Shown: positions 20,721 to 31,325 of the stretch, piece by piece | Numbering within the stretch: the first letter of the stretch is position 1 | Layout of the letters: each line of letters begins with the position of its first letter | Notes under the pieces: generated by a model | The model's input: the letters and a program-made list of their open reading frames with translations, nothing else | Told to the model about the DNA's origin: nothing | The model's database searches: none | DNA from: Mermis nigrescens | Taxonomy: Eukaryota; Nematoda; Enoplea; Mermithida; Mermithidae | DNA: 64,000 nt | Direction: 5' to 3' | NCBI GenBank assembly: GCA_036768485.1 | Contig: JAVLUZ010000703.1 | Span: forward strand, 133,038 to 197,037 | Made by a program: the position numbers and the translations under genes

Positions 20721-23520
20721 CGTTGGCTCATGCTAACGTGTTTGACAACGGACTTACAAGTGCAGGCTTTGCAAACCAAGGCCGACACAGTTTCGGGCCT
20801 GGTAAATGCGCCTGACACGGAACCTAAGTCAAAACCAACCAGTACGAGTAATACCAGCTTGTGTTTTCTTCGCAAACTGATATTCCATACGATTCGCCTA
20901 TGCTGGGTGTAGAACCATCGATCTCCACTGAAGACAATGATTTATCTCCCAAACGTTTAGTTATGGCATTATCTGACACCGAGGCGGAAACACAGGCTAA
21001 CGTGTTGCCACTGCGCGTAACACTCGGAGCAATGGCTCGAAAAGGGATTGTTACCGTCTTCAAGCAACCGATTGTCTCACAATCGCTCGTGCGGTTCAAC
21101 AAGCTCCCTTGGGTATCAGTGCATCGATCTTGCCGACTCTTCAGCCGGTCGCAGAGCAGCAGGCTGACTCCAGATGTCATCATGACGGACATTGTCAGTT
21201 TTCCGCCACAACCGCAACGTACATTAGCCGCACACAAAGTACATCATAGCATTATACACGCAAGTAATGACTCAGCCCGTGTCACAAGGTACGACGGCAC
21301 CGGATACTCGTTTCACGGCCCTATGGCCATGACGGGTGTGTCTAGTACCGTGGCAAATTTGCAATCACAGGCTACGCAAAGCCAACCATCAAATATGGAA
21401 GTCGTACACAGAAGCTATTCATGACCAAATGGCCGCGAATGATAGCGCTAGAATTCAAAATTGCTCGCGCTACGTACAGCATTTTTCACAATGATGGAAA
21501 ATATGACGCGCAAACCACCGTGCATTATCACGCCAGTCGTTCTGCACAATTTACGTTCCTATTTGGGTGAAGTCGAGGATCGCGTTTGTACGATCAGTTG
21601 GTCGAAGCGTTCTGAAGTGTACTTCGATCGAGTGTACGCATCCATTTGCAGTACGCGAATTCGAATTGATCTGCCCTTCGCGCCCTTTAGTGTGGTCTAC
21701 GCTCGCACAGCCTGATGCCAATCGTGAGCCCGCACCTAGGTTCATCAGCGATATGAGCGTATTTAATCACTATTTTATCCCGACCAATACTTTGTGCGCA
21801 TTCGGTTTTTTATCACAACTGGAATGATGTTATGAGGTTCCGCTCAAGTATTTGGTCGTACACCCACATCTTGACGCACCAAGCAAAGTGATCGATGGCG
21901 TGACACATCAAATTTCTCCGGATTTATATCCGCATCGAATGTCACTACGCCGGATCATCTAGCCACTCCCACACCGACGTCAGATGGTCAATATTTTTGA
22001 TACTTTCCGAGAATTCAGTCTTTATATGAATCGGAGTATCGACATGACGGTCTTTCTTCAATAGACGTCATGCGCGATACAGCGCTTTTGGAATTTCTGG
22101 ATAGAAAATTCCAATATTTCGCATACGCCTATGGCAATGCCGGAATAGGCGATGACGGAACAGCTGCGTCGCATGTTACGCGTAGCGTCTTGGCGAATCT
22201 AATACGCCATCTCCACGTTGAGGCTTTTCCGAATTCCCGACTTTAACAGCACGAATCAAAAGTCCTCATGTTTTGCACAACATGATTAGCAAATCTGCTT
22301 AGCTACCAACCCGGCAGTCCAGGCTCAGTTCGATCGTTTTCGAGGTCGTCAAAAATCTGTATTTTACTCAAACATCGAATACGAGACAAATTGGTACCTG
22401 TAAAGAAAGGCAACAGGCATCCTCGGCAGGACCCAAGCGGATCCACAGTGAGCCTTGATATGCCCAAAGTCGATCTTTCCTTGGAAGCACAAATTGCGAT
22501 GCGTCGAACACGCATGACGATCGAGCAGCGTGATTGTGAGAATTTGGCTACGGAAATGCCACGGCGGGTAACAAAATTACGCGCCGCCGGTTCTCTGCTG
22601 AGACGTCAGAAGTTCGTCACATGCCAGAAGACAAACAAGGCAAAATTGAATCGTTTTTACGATACTAAATCCGAGCAGACAGTTGAAGAATTTGAAAAAA
22701 ACGGGTAAGAAGACTCGTTCAGTTTCGAGCTAAGTTAAAAGCGCATTTAGGCCAAAGGGGATCGAGGCGGCAAGACCCGCAGTCATCCCGGTAGCCGCCA
22801 TGGGCAAACGCACCATCGTTCACAATCACAAGCACAGCAACAGACACAAGTAAAACCGCATGTACAGCAAATACACAAGACCGCAGACCCAACCGCGGTA
22901 ACAGCAGCACCACGGAATTGCGTGAGCGTTCCAAGGCGTACTTGTACAATGCTGGTCATCTGTCGCGCTGCACCAGCAGCAGCCTTATGAATATTGCCGT
23001 CCGCCACAGTCGAACTGCGGAACTCATCGGGGCCGGTCGCAATCCCCTCAACATCAACAATGGGACCAGTATCAATCACTGTTGGAGCAAAGTCAACCAG
23101 CCACCGGGGTTACCAGCCACAACCTTGACCGGGTCCACTTTTGCCGAAACCGTGGCCTGTTACTCAATAACAACAGCGTCCACGCGAACCTTCCCGACAA
23201 CGAACTTACGGCTCTACGCCACTATTTACTCCGACGCCACCCATACCGCGTCGTTACGCGGACGAATACGAGGACGACGATGATTTTGAGGACGACGACG
23301 ACCACATCGCCGCTTACGCCAACATCTGTACGGGCATAGGCACCCATATCAGTATCGCGAGCTCGAATACGCGCTCATGAACCGGAATCGGATCAGGAAT
23401 ATTTTCAACGACAACGACGTCACGGAAATCGTATGGGCTCGAAGGCCAAGTACCGCGACGAATATTAATTTACAAGTTCGACGTACTGAACTTTTGGAAC
23501 TCTGCGACGGCCGACCTTGA
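20721..23520 (+). pseudogene. Gypsy-2 region downstream of ORF3, coding-like relic of unknown function
   Basis: Several frames of 80-190 codons follow one another on the plus strand (20861-21424, 21567-21827, 22391-22708, 22918-23339), none with motifs I recognise. Notable pieces are a basic helical stretch (LSLEAQIAMRRTRMTIEQRD), a Gln/His-rich stretch near 22800-22870 and an acidic run (YADEYEDDDDFEDDDD) near 23255-23305. High G+C and strand bias suggest former coding sequence of the element. I cannot say whether it is one gene or several. Confidence 0.4.
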
Positions 23521-24210
23521 CCAGCAGCTTTTCGTCAATTTTTTCGTTTTTCGTCCTGATGTGGATTCCAGGATTTCGTGTATCGTCTATTTCTTGTGTA
23601 TTTTTCTTCTTATCATTTTTTCTCTTGTTGTAAATTTTTCTTTGTCGGTGCCGTATTTTCCCCGTAATCTCGCATAATTTGCCATTTTTTCTCGTTTTAC
23701 CTCATATCTTAATTGTCAGTGACTTTAATTTTTTGCTCAGCATAATGTTGCCTTATCATTCCGTGTCTTAATTTTTCTTGTATTTAATTAGCGGTGTTAC
23801 TATTATGGTAAATTTTAACTCTTAACGGACAAGGGGTTAATTTACACCCACCTACAAAATTTTCAAATCAAAATTTTTCTCATTACCTGGGGACTGAAGG
23901 AGGGCTACTTGGCAGCATGATCAAATACTATGCTATGCTGTCCAAGACCGGAGTTCATCATTACTCGGGCAACAATATAGTTCCAGCCATTGTGAGTGTT
24001 GCTCGAGAGATTTCCTGAGTGCGAACGAGGATGCGTTGACCGACTATCGATATTTGTTATTTTTTTTTTTCACGTTCGTCGAAGAGGTGCTGCAGACGTT
24101 GTGAGTAGAGGCGGCGGATAGAGAGCTGAGTTGTAGAGCGTCACCACGCTAGTTGCCGTTGTTTGTACCCCCAAAAAAATTCTCGACTTCGTTACTAATT
24201 TTTTTCTATA
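23521..24210. other. Gypsy-2 non-coding 3' region
   Basis: It is T-rich with no sustained frame. It lies between the last coding-like relic and the polypurine tract. Confidence 0.5.
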
Positions 24211-24220
24211 CGTGGGGGAG
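24211..24220 (+). other. polypurine tract of Gypsy-2
   Basis: CGTGGGGGAG directly before TGTAACCG, the classical junction of internal region and 3' LTR. Confidence 0.75.
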
Positions 24221-24760
24221 TGTAACCGTTGGTGAGTTGTCGTTTAGGCGAACCTGCCTTAGCAGTTCGTAATAGCCATAACATAGCCAATACTAGTAGC
24301 TATCTATGATAGTGTACTGTGGGCTATGCCTTCGGTCTCCCATTAATTTCCCAAATTTTCACACAAAAACATTTAGATACTTGTCCGGTAGCATAGAGCT
24401 ATGCGATAATAGTAATTGTTTCATGCATACCGCTTGTGTAATCGATAACAATTGATCTGAGATATGTTTATTTCAGTATTATGTTAAATTGATCGTTGTT
24501 TTACTTACTGTAATGGCCCTTTGAGGCCAGTGTACTGAAGGCTGTATTAGTTTTGGTCTGTTTGTTTGGTTTTTTCGTTGGCCGGTTTATTCGACTGTAC
24601 ATTATCGCTTTTCTTTGCGTATTTTGTTTCCCGGCTATAGGCCAGTGTTATCTGTCGAATAAAAGTAGAAAACCAACCCAGTGGTTTTGGTTATACCGAG
24701 GTTAGGTCGTCATCATCCCCACGTCGAGGACTTCCACCTTCTAGTGGACTGATAGGTTAA
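24221..24760 (+). mobile_element. 3' LTR of Gypsy-2
   Basis: It starts TGTAACCGTTGG after the polypurine tract. AATAAA near 24659 (GTCGAATAAAAGTAG) is a plausible polyadenylation signal. The right edge is estimated; no 5' LTR is present to align. Confidence 0.65.
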
Positions 24761-24775
24761 TTCGTATGATAGTTT

Positions 24776-25190
24776 TCTCTCCATCTGAAAATCAACTTAT
24801 TTCTCAAGCCAAAATTGATCAAAATTATTATCTAATCTTTAAGGATGATTGATCAGCATAGAGCTCGCCGTTGTTGTTTTCATAGTTCAGCGTACAAATT
24901 AGAACCAAAACATTTGATCAGGCACTGATTGAAAATAAGCAATTACAACTTGAGCTTGAGATAGGTCAACTGACCTCCACGGTACTAATGAGACTAGGTA
25001 GGTAGCCTTAGGTCTTAGGGCGTAGCTGCTGAGATCACCTGACATAGAAGCAGCCAGCAATATTAGGGTTGAGGGGACGAAGCCGCAAGGTCTGTAAGTG
25101 TCCAAAGATCGAAAGCCTTAGAGCCGCTGATCGGGCCAGCACTAAGCGACTTGGGTACCTACGTACCTAGGTAAATCTCGAGGGTGATGT
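24776..25190 (-). repeat. right arm of the diverged inverted repeat
   Basis: Reverse complement of 14757-15240, roughly 70% identical by eye; ends shortly before duplication D2. Confidence 0.6.
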
Positions 25191-25289
25191 TACATTGTTC
25201 GTATCTGTGACGATTCTGTAGACCCAGATCGAACCGTCAACATTTACAGAAAGATGGGAATGATATCGAGTTCGCAGGCATAACCTAAG

Positions 25290-25827
25290 CTATAGTCTGT
25301 TTCATTTATTCAGAGCTTTTGGTCAATTTTTTAAGAGCCACAGTAAGCAAAAATGTATCAATTACTGTAATCTGTCAGATCAGCTCAGTGAGGGCGAGTG
25401 GCTGGAATTCTTCCATTTTTAATGCACTAATCCATCCATATAAATTTAATTTAGGCATTTAATCAGTGCTGCAACATACGACAGTAAGTGCGCTAAACAA
25501 AGCTACTGATTGGAATCGAACCTGCTGCTCCGACTACAAGCAGAGGTTTTACCACTGAGCTATGCGGGAGTTCGCGACGTCTCTTAATATCTTAATCATT
25601 GTGTTTAAAGTGTCAACTTAGAATAAGTTGAATGCGCGATTTTTATCTGTAATTGATCGGCTGGAAGACGAGAATACATTGTGCCGCAAAAATGTTATTT
25701 AAAAACCCTTCTTTACTACGTATTTTTAGTGAGATCTAGCGACCTACAGTAAATAAGAAAGAAGGGGTTACTGTAACCTCCGAAAACATTTACTGAAAAA
25801 GCTCTCAGATAAATGAAACAGACTATA
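25290..25827. mobile_element. TIR element T1, copy 2
   Basis: The ends TATAGTCTGTTTCATTTATT and ATAAATGAAACAGACTATA are near-perfect inverted repeats. The tRNA-like core lies at 25502-25570 on the minus strand and has lost part of its T arm. Confidence 0.75.
25502..25570 (-). ncRNA. tRNA-like sequence inside T1 copy 2
   Basis: Same relic as 16047-16116: box A-like TAGCTCAGTGGTA and box B-like GGTTCGATTCC are kept, with a small deletion before box B. Confidence 0.45.
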
Positions 25828-26009
25828 ACATGTCATTAGACGGATACCGATTAAGGGGTTCCACTCGTACATACGTCGGTGGTCAACCAACGTTTCGCTA
25901 TCGCCATGGCAGATGTTCATAAATACTGTACCGACTGATACGGTAAACAGTAATTGTTCTAACAACAATTCGTACCGTGTAACTGCCGCACTTACAATAC
26001 CTGTATAAA

Positions 26010-26211
26010 TATAGTCTGTTTTTTTAAACTAGTGCATGAAATCGATCGGTAATCAAAAGGGCTTATGACTGCAATCCAATTTTTTCGCTGCTCGGCGCCG
26101 ACTTGTGTTACTCCGTACTCCGTTGCACAACGGAGAAATCGGGTATTACAATGATAAGACATTTGCTTATCGTGCGATTTCATGTACCAGGTTTAAAAAA
26201 ATAGACTATAG
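26010..26211. mobile_element. MITE T2, copy 2
   Basis: TATAGTCTGTTTTTTTAAAC at the left and TTTAAAAAAATAGACTATA at the right form inverted ends; about 200 bp. Confidence 0.72.
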
Positions 26212-26615
26212 TGGGTAAACTTTGACATAAAGCACTGATATGAATTGGGTTTAAAATGCTTACCTACTGTTGATTAACTAAATTTCGCTAATGTACCGCG
26301 ACTTTAAACTACCCATTTTTCTAGCCTATTCTCGTCGCATTTAAGTCAATAAATCTATTTGCTATGACCAACGTCAAAAGCCCGATTTTTGATCAATCGG
26401 TTACGAATGATATACTGATATATTAAATGCTCTGCACGTAGAACAGTCAATAAATATAAACAGCTTACTTTCTTAGTGATTTCTACTTTATATATAGCTA
26501 GGTATGTATTTGTGCACGTTTAAAGAAGCATAGTAAACGTTAACTTTATTACGGTATCGCCTTGAATCGCGCTCGCCTTCCTTCGTTGCTTTGCTACCAT
26601 ATTCGTCGTCAGTAC

Positions 26616-26880
26616 CATACGTGAGCAGGGCAGCAAGAAAATTCTGGGGGGGGGGTGGGTGCAAGATTTTTCAAAAGTCGAAAAATTGCCTCAAAAATGG
26701 TGGTATGGCGAAAAAGCACCATTCTTCGACGTTTCTCATCGAGCACTATCCATTGGCATCAAAAAATTGCGGAAAAAATTCAAAAATTGAATTCTGGAAG
26801 GTATCTTGATTTCTGGGGGGTGTTTTGGTTTCTCGGGAGGGGGGGTGCATACTCCCCCCCAAACCCCACGCCCAGGTGTG
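26616..26880 (+). mobile_element. M1 MITE, complete, 8-bp TSD GTCAGTAC
   Basis: It runs from CATACGTGAGCAGG to CCCACGCCCAGGTGTG. Perfect duplicates GTCAGTAC lie at 26608-26615 and 26881-26888. It is 265 bp with no coding role and serves as a reference copy for the family. Confidence 0.93.
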
Positions 26881-26888
26881 GTCAGTAC

Positions 26889-27556
26889 GGTTTGTGCCTT
26901 CCTAATGGATTCATAATAATAGGCAAATTTGCTTTTTAGTGCGTTTTTTAATTGCCGTAAGGAATTCAATCAAATCTATGCCTAAAGTCTAAAATTTCTG
27001 AAAAGAAGTATTTTTTTGAAGAAATTCAAAAATAAAAGAATTCTTTGATTCCCCTGAATTTTTGCCAGGGGGAATCTCCGGAAGCTTTTTTTACCTCGTT
27101 AAATATCGTGTTTTTGGGCTTTTCAAATCATCCTGCACTATTTAAGCAATAGAAAATTGTATTTTTTTCTTTAGAGTTCGTAAGTTTTTGAAAGAGAATT
27201 TTATTGATTTTATTATTTATTTTGATTTATTTTAATTCTATTGCTAATTTATTGATTTTTCCTGCAATTAAACGATAGAAACTGCCAAAAGATAGAAAAC
27301 ATCGGCGCAAATCGCCGACTTTTCCGATTTTACGTCTTAGAAGAACATCATGCAACCATATCAGGGTTGGCAAAGCTGGTTTTTTGAATCTGGGTTTTTT
27401 AAGGGTTCCTTGGATGCAAAAAATCATTGGGTTTTGGGTTTTTATCCACAGGTTACTAATTTTTCAAATAGACTGAAATAAATACTGTAGGTGATTCAAA
27501 TACTATTTCCAATCTCTTTTTGTTTGCTTGGAGTATATTGAGAATAAGGTGACCAT
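26889..27556. other. AT-rich stretch, nothing recognised
   Basis: Only short unrelated frames on either strand. No repeats shared with the rest of the window were noticed. Confidence 0.4.
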
Positions 27557-27737
27557 GTCAAATTTTCAAAAAAACGTGATTTTATGCCTTTTCAAACAAT
27601 AATCTTAAACTTAGAGGTCGAAAAAACTGTCAAAGATTTTTTCACTCTCATGGTTGACACAGATCGTGTTTTCAACATCTACGTTATAGATTATTGCTTA
27701 AAAAGGCATAAAATCACGTTTTTTGAAAATTTGTACT
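27557..27737. mobile_element. foldback MITE with arms of about 45 bp
   Basis: The left end CAAATTTTCAAAAAAACGTG is mirrored at the right end (ACGTTTTTTGAAAATTTG). The inner arms share GATTTTATGCC/GGCATAAAATC. It is about 181 bp. Target duplication unclear. Confidence 0.65.
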
Positions 27738-27741
27738 TAAG

Positions 27742-27905
27742 TATAAGCATCTATACATCGACCTGAGCGGGAGCGACCTCGACCTAAGCAGCTTTAAACA
27801 CCTTTTCAGATGTTCTAAGACCTAAGCATCTATACATCGACCTGAGCGGGAGCGACCTCGACCTAAGCAGCTTTAAACACCTTTAAAGATATACTAAGCC
27901 TAAGC
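27742..27905 (+). repeat. tandem duplication, unit about 82 bp, two copies
   Basis: TAAGCATCTATACATCGACC and GAGCGACCTCGACCTAAGCA occur twice about 82 bp apart, followed by short TAAGCC repeats. Confidence 0.8.
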
Positions 27906-28560
27906 CTAAGTATAATAGAAGTAAAAACGGCAATATTGAGAATAGCCCAGTTCGTCTCAATTAATTTGTTATCCTTAAACACATGAAGTTAAACAGCCTG
28001 TAACTCGGTCAATAATGCCGACCGACACCTAATTCATTCAGATTTGAATTCACTTGACCCTTAATTAGATTAAATCATCTATGCAAAGTTAATGGTTAAC
28101 ACAATGGCCATGCTAAAAAATATCAGCCCTTAGCTTACAATTGCCATCATTTCTAAACATACTTGCAAGTGTGCAATTTAATTTTATAGTAAAATGGTTA
28201 CAAGCCTGATATGGCATCCCTATTTCCTAATATTTTTTGAGAGCCAGTGCATTTTTTGATTAAAATCTGGTAATATCCAAGCATTGAAGAGAAAGATACA
28301 TACATATATGTGGCAGTCGCAATGAACGATCGATTTTCTTGTTGGATTTCAATATTGGCTGAATAAAGTTGTTGCTCTTTGTTTGTTTCGTGTCTTGCAG
28401 CTGTGAAAAGAAATCCCAGCTACTGTATGTAGCTCTAGTTGTCATTTCCATAAAAAAACCCGATAAAACCCAAAAGACCCCAACAAAAACTCAAAATTCA
28501 AAATTTTCAAATCTGGGTTTTTTCCATCCCTGAACCATATTGCTCAGTTTTATGTTTTCT
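27906..28560. other. AT-rich stretch, nothing recognised
   Basis: No coding or repeat structure stands out on either strand. Confidence 0.35.
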
Positions 28561-28700
28561 TGTTCTAGAAAGATAAAGCATCGTTAGAAACGCTTAGATA
28601 CGATGTTTCTGACGCTTACCTACCATTTTTGGACCCAAAAAGGCACCTTATAATTTCAACCCCCTCCCAGAATTTCCATGCTGTGTATATATGGTTGGTA
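28561..28700 (+). repeat. R3 repeat, 3' part
   Basis: It shares TTCTAGAAAGATAAAGCATC, a GGCACCTTATAATTTCAACC-like stretch and a TTTCCATGCTGTG end with R3 copies at 30.2, 35.2 and 40.0 kb. Confidence 0.55.
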
Positions 28701-29555
28701 GGTACCCATGTTTGTATTTTCGTGCGTTCCGACTTTGGTCCTAAATAAGCATCATAGAGAGTTCAAGCAAATCTATTTCTAATCGTGAAATTTCATTCAG
28801 AGAGAAGGGTTTTTATGAAGAAATTCAAAATTAAAAAAATTTGTCTTCCGCCTACCCATCTTTGCATTTTTCGTGCGATATAACAATTTAGTCACAAATA
28901 CGAAGCCACTAAATAAAGTTTCACATTAAAATCGTCATTTCCTTGCATTGCATATGTGTACAGCAGGCAGGGATTATATCCAGCTTTTGTTTTGGGGGCG
29001 GAAGGCATTTTCGTTTTTTTCACATTTGGGATTGTTTTGTGAATCAAAATTTCGCAATGTAAAAGAAATCTTGAGCTTGGTTCACATTGCAGTAGGTAAA
29101 TCATCTGATTTTTGTTAAATTCAGAGAGCATTTTAGAAAGTTGAATTTCGAATTTTTTATTTTTATTTTTTAATCTTATTCTTTATTTTTTATCTTTCTT
29201 TTTTAACGTGCCAGGTGGACTTATTATTTGCTTTTTATCGATGTTTGTGTCGCATCATTCTCATTGCTGCACTTTAATTGACGACTTCCTCTAGAATCAT
29301 ACGTGTAAGAGGGTGGATGGGGGATCCTCTACCCACAGTCGGCCGTCTCTCCCATTTTCCCTAAAGCCTGGAAATTTTTGACGCCTGCCCGATTTTGTTT
29401 TTAAGTGTTTTTTTGTCCTTTTTTGGCTGAAAATTAGAAGTCAGTAACCCCCTGAAAATGGCCGTTACCTCCAAATTTCCAGCCGTTACATGTATGTTTA
29501 GGATTATTACTTGATTACATCGGAAATTGCATATTTTGTGCACAAATTTGTATAT
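28701..29555. other. AT-rich stretch, no gene supported
   Basis: A minus-strand frame (28892-29131, 79 codons) and other short frames have no motifs or splice context that I would trust. Confidence 0.3.
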
Positions 29556-29998
29556 CAGGCCGTATCCAGGGGGATGGGGGGTACGTGCCCCCCCCCGAAT
29601 GAAATATGAAAACGATTTTTTTCTTCATTCCTTCTTTGCTTTAAAGCCAAAAATCGCAAAGAATTTTCGGCGCTTCGCGCCGAATTTCGAATTAATATTA
29701 GAATGTATATATATGTAGTCACAAGCGCGCGCTTTAAACACTCAATTTTTAGTCTTTATACAACCTTAAGCGTATGTTGCATCTATGTCTTCTGTTTTGC
29801 TCAGGTGTATATAGAAAATGAGATTTGTTCAAGAGGGTGTTCATTGGATTCTTGCCATATTCAAGGCATCTGGGTAGCAAAATGTCCAAAATGTACAGCT
29901 CCAGTGGTCGTAAAAGTCTTTTTTAATTCATCCTTTCCCTTACATTTTTAAAAAATTTTTGGTTGTACCCCCCAAACAAAATCCTGCTTACGGGCCTA
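29556..29998. mobile_element. hAT-like non-autonomous element enclosing a Cys-rich frame
   Basis: The left end CAGGCCGTATCCAGGGGG and right end AATCCTGCTTACGGGCCTA are imperfect inverted repeats of the type common in hAT-derived elements. The flanks TTGTATAT and TGTACACC are only partly alike, so the target duplication is doubtful. Inside, an acceptor-like TTTTGCTCAG (to 29805) precedes a Cys-rich frame with CSRGCSLDSCH and CPKC that ends at 29949-29951. Confidence 0.5.
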
Positions 29999-30192
29999 TG
30001 TACACCTACCTTGAATGCACTCTTCCATAGTCCTGGGGGAATGCAAATGAATAGGATACGTCATTTTATGTCGAATTGTCGTTGTAGCGATTTTCATTGC
30101 ACTTAGGTTATCACAGAACGTGGTCTATATTAGCTTTACAACTATTTCTTGGTTCATCGAAAAAATATGTTTTCGGTCGAACATAGCCTGAT

Positions 30193-30915
30193 AGGCATAA
30201 ATGATCTTGGGGGGGGGTTTCACCTCCCCAGAAATTTTTCACCTCCCCCAGAAATTTTTTCAGCCTATCCCCAGAATCCGCGATTTTTCGAAGTTCTCAG
30301 AAATTTTCCAGGATTAGGTAGAAAAGGTACCTTATGAGCGTTTTTAGCTATCTCCTGGCTCAAAAGTGTCAAATTTTTGGCGATTGGCGCCATTATACTT
30401 ACGCTTTGACTATATTTTGTTCGATTTTATCGCCTATTTCGAATTTTTTAAAATTTTTTTCATGTTTTTATGCTCTAGAAAGATAGAGCATCGCCAGAAA
30501 CCAAAAATGGTAGGTACGCGTCAAAAACATCGCTCTTCAGCGTATCTGACGATGATCTATCTTTCTACAGCATAAAAACAAAAAAATTTCGAGGAAAAAA
30601 TCAAAGAAAACGAAACAATCGAAACAAATAGAACAAAATATAGTCAAAACATTAGTATAGTGGCGTGAAACGTTGAAAATTCTGCACTTTTGGGCAAATG
30701 CATGGCGAAAAACGCTTAAAAAAGCATCTTTCTGACATATTTTAAAAACATTTTTGAGAACATTAAAAAAGATCGCCAACTCTGGAGGGGTGAAAAAATT
30801 TTGAGGGTGGGGTGAAAATTTTTCAGGGGGTTGATTGAAACCCACTTTCAATCCCGCCCCAAGATCTTGTATGGTATCAACCATTTTTGTGCCCAAAAAA
30901 GGCACTTTATATTTC
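30193..30915. repeat. R3 palindrome: two R3 repeats head to head
   Basis: The plus-strand copy 30193-30525 is followed by an inverted copy at about 30540-30915. Both contain a TATATTTTGTTCGATTTTAT-like stretch, an AGAAAGATAGAGCATC-like stretch and the run ending AGATCTTGTATGG or its complement. The spacer is about 15-20 bp, so the block could form a hairpin of over 300 bp. Frames through it are artefacts. Confidence 0.65.
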
Positions 30916-30917
30916 AA

Positions 30918-31325
30918 CCCAGTGTTTTTTTCTTGTACAAGGTCCGTTTGTACATGTAGAAAGATGGTCCCCAAAAGTCTTCGTACATTTTGTACATGCA
31001 AATTTCTGTGTACTATATTATTGTACAGTAGCGATTTTAGTATGATAAAACAGGGTTTTCGATCTTTGGTAGTGTATTTTAGCTGATTTATGGGTCTCTA
31101 AGGGCAAAACTCACTAAGAATCGTCTTAAAATGGTGCGAAGCGCCGAAAAATATGACACGTTTCCATTCTAAATGCAAATTCTTTTAAAGATATATAGGA
31201 CAAAATTTTTGTGAATTTTACACCTTTTTACAGTTTTTGTCTTCCCAAAAATCTTTGTACATTTTGTAAAAAAAATTTTTGGGTACTATAATATGGTACA
31301 ATAGCGATTTTAGTATGGTAAAAAC
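30918..31325 (+). repeat. R5 repeat, copy 1 and start of copy 2
   Basis: A block including TTTGGTAGTGTATTTTAGCT and GGGTCTCTAAGGGCAAA appears here and again at 32556-32640. A new copy starts near 31240 and is split by the hAT element at 31326. The inverted relative is at 44230-44690. Confidence 0.65.

Larger units (their letters stand above)
17254..24760 (+). mobile_element. Gypsy-2: 5'-truncated gypsy-like element, highly decayed
   Basis: The order is end of RT, RNase H, integrase, a long ORF3-like region, polypurine tract (24211-24220) and LTR (from 24221). The 5' half is absent: sequence jumps from an M1 fragment straight into late RT, so the left edge is a breakpoint and not a transposition end. 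Frames are broken every 100-300 bp. The 19.3-23.5 kb part is visibly richer in G+C than its neighbours. Confidence 0.82.
25248..26704. repeat. direct duplication, copy D2
   Basis: Matches 15789-17253 (T1, tRNA-like core, T2, M1 start). It runs into a complete M1 here, whereas D1 is cut by Gypsy-2. Confidence 0.88.

Noticed and set aside
20824..21237. 137-codon minus-strand frame in Gypsy-2
   Set aside because: It is antisense to the 20861-21424 plus frame, whose strand fits the rest of the element.
22783..23079. Cys-rich minus-strand frame (CICCTCGFTCVCCCACDC)
   Set aside because: Antisense of a Gln/His/Thr-rich repetitive plus-strand stretch; the Cys richness comes from ACA/CAA runs.
30537..31001. 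154-codon minus-strand frame
   Set aside because: It lies across the R3 palindrome and the R5 repeat; the matching copies are frameshifted relative to it.
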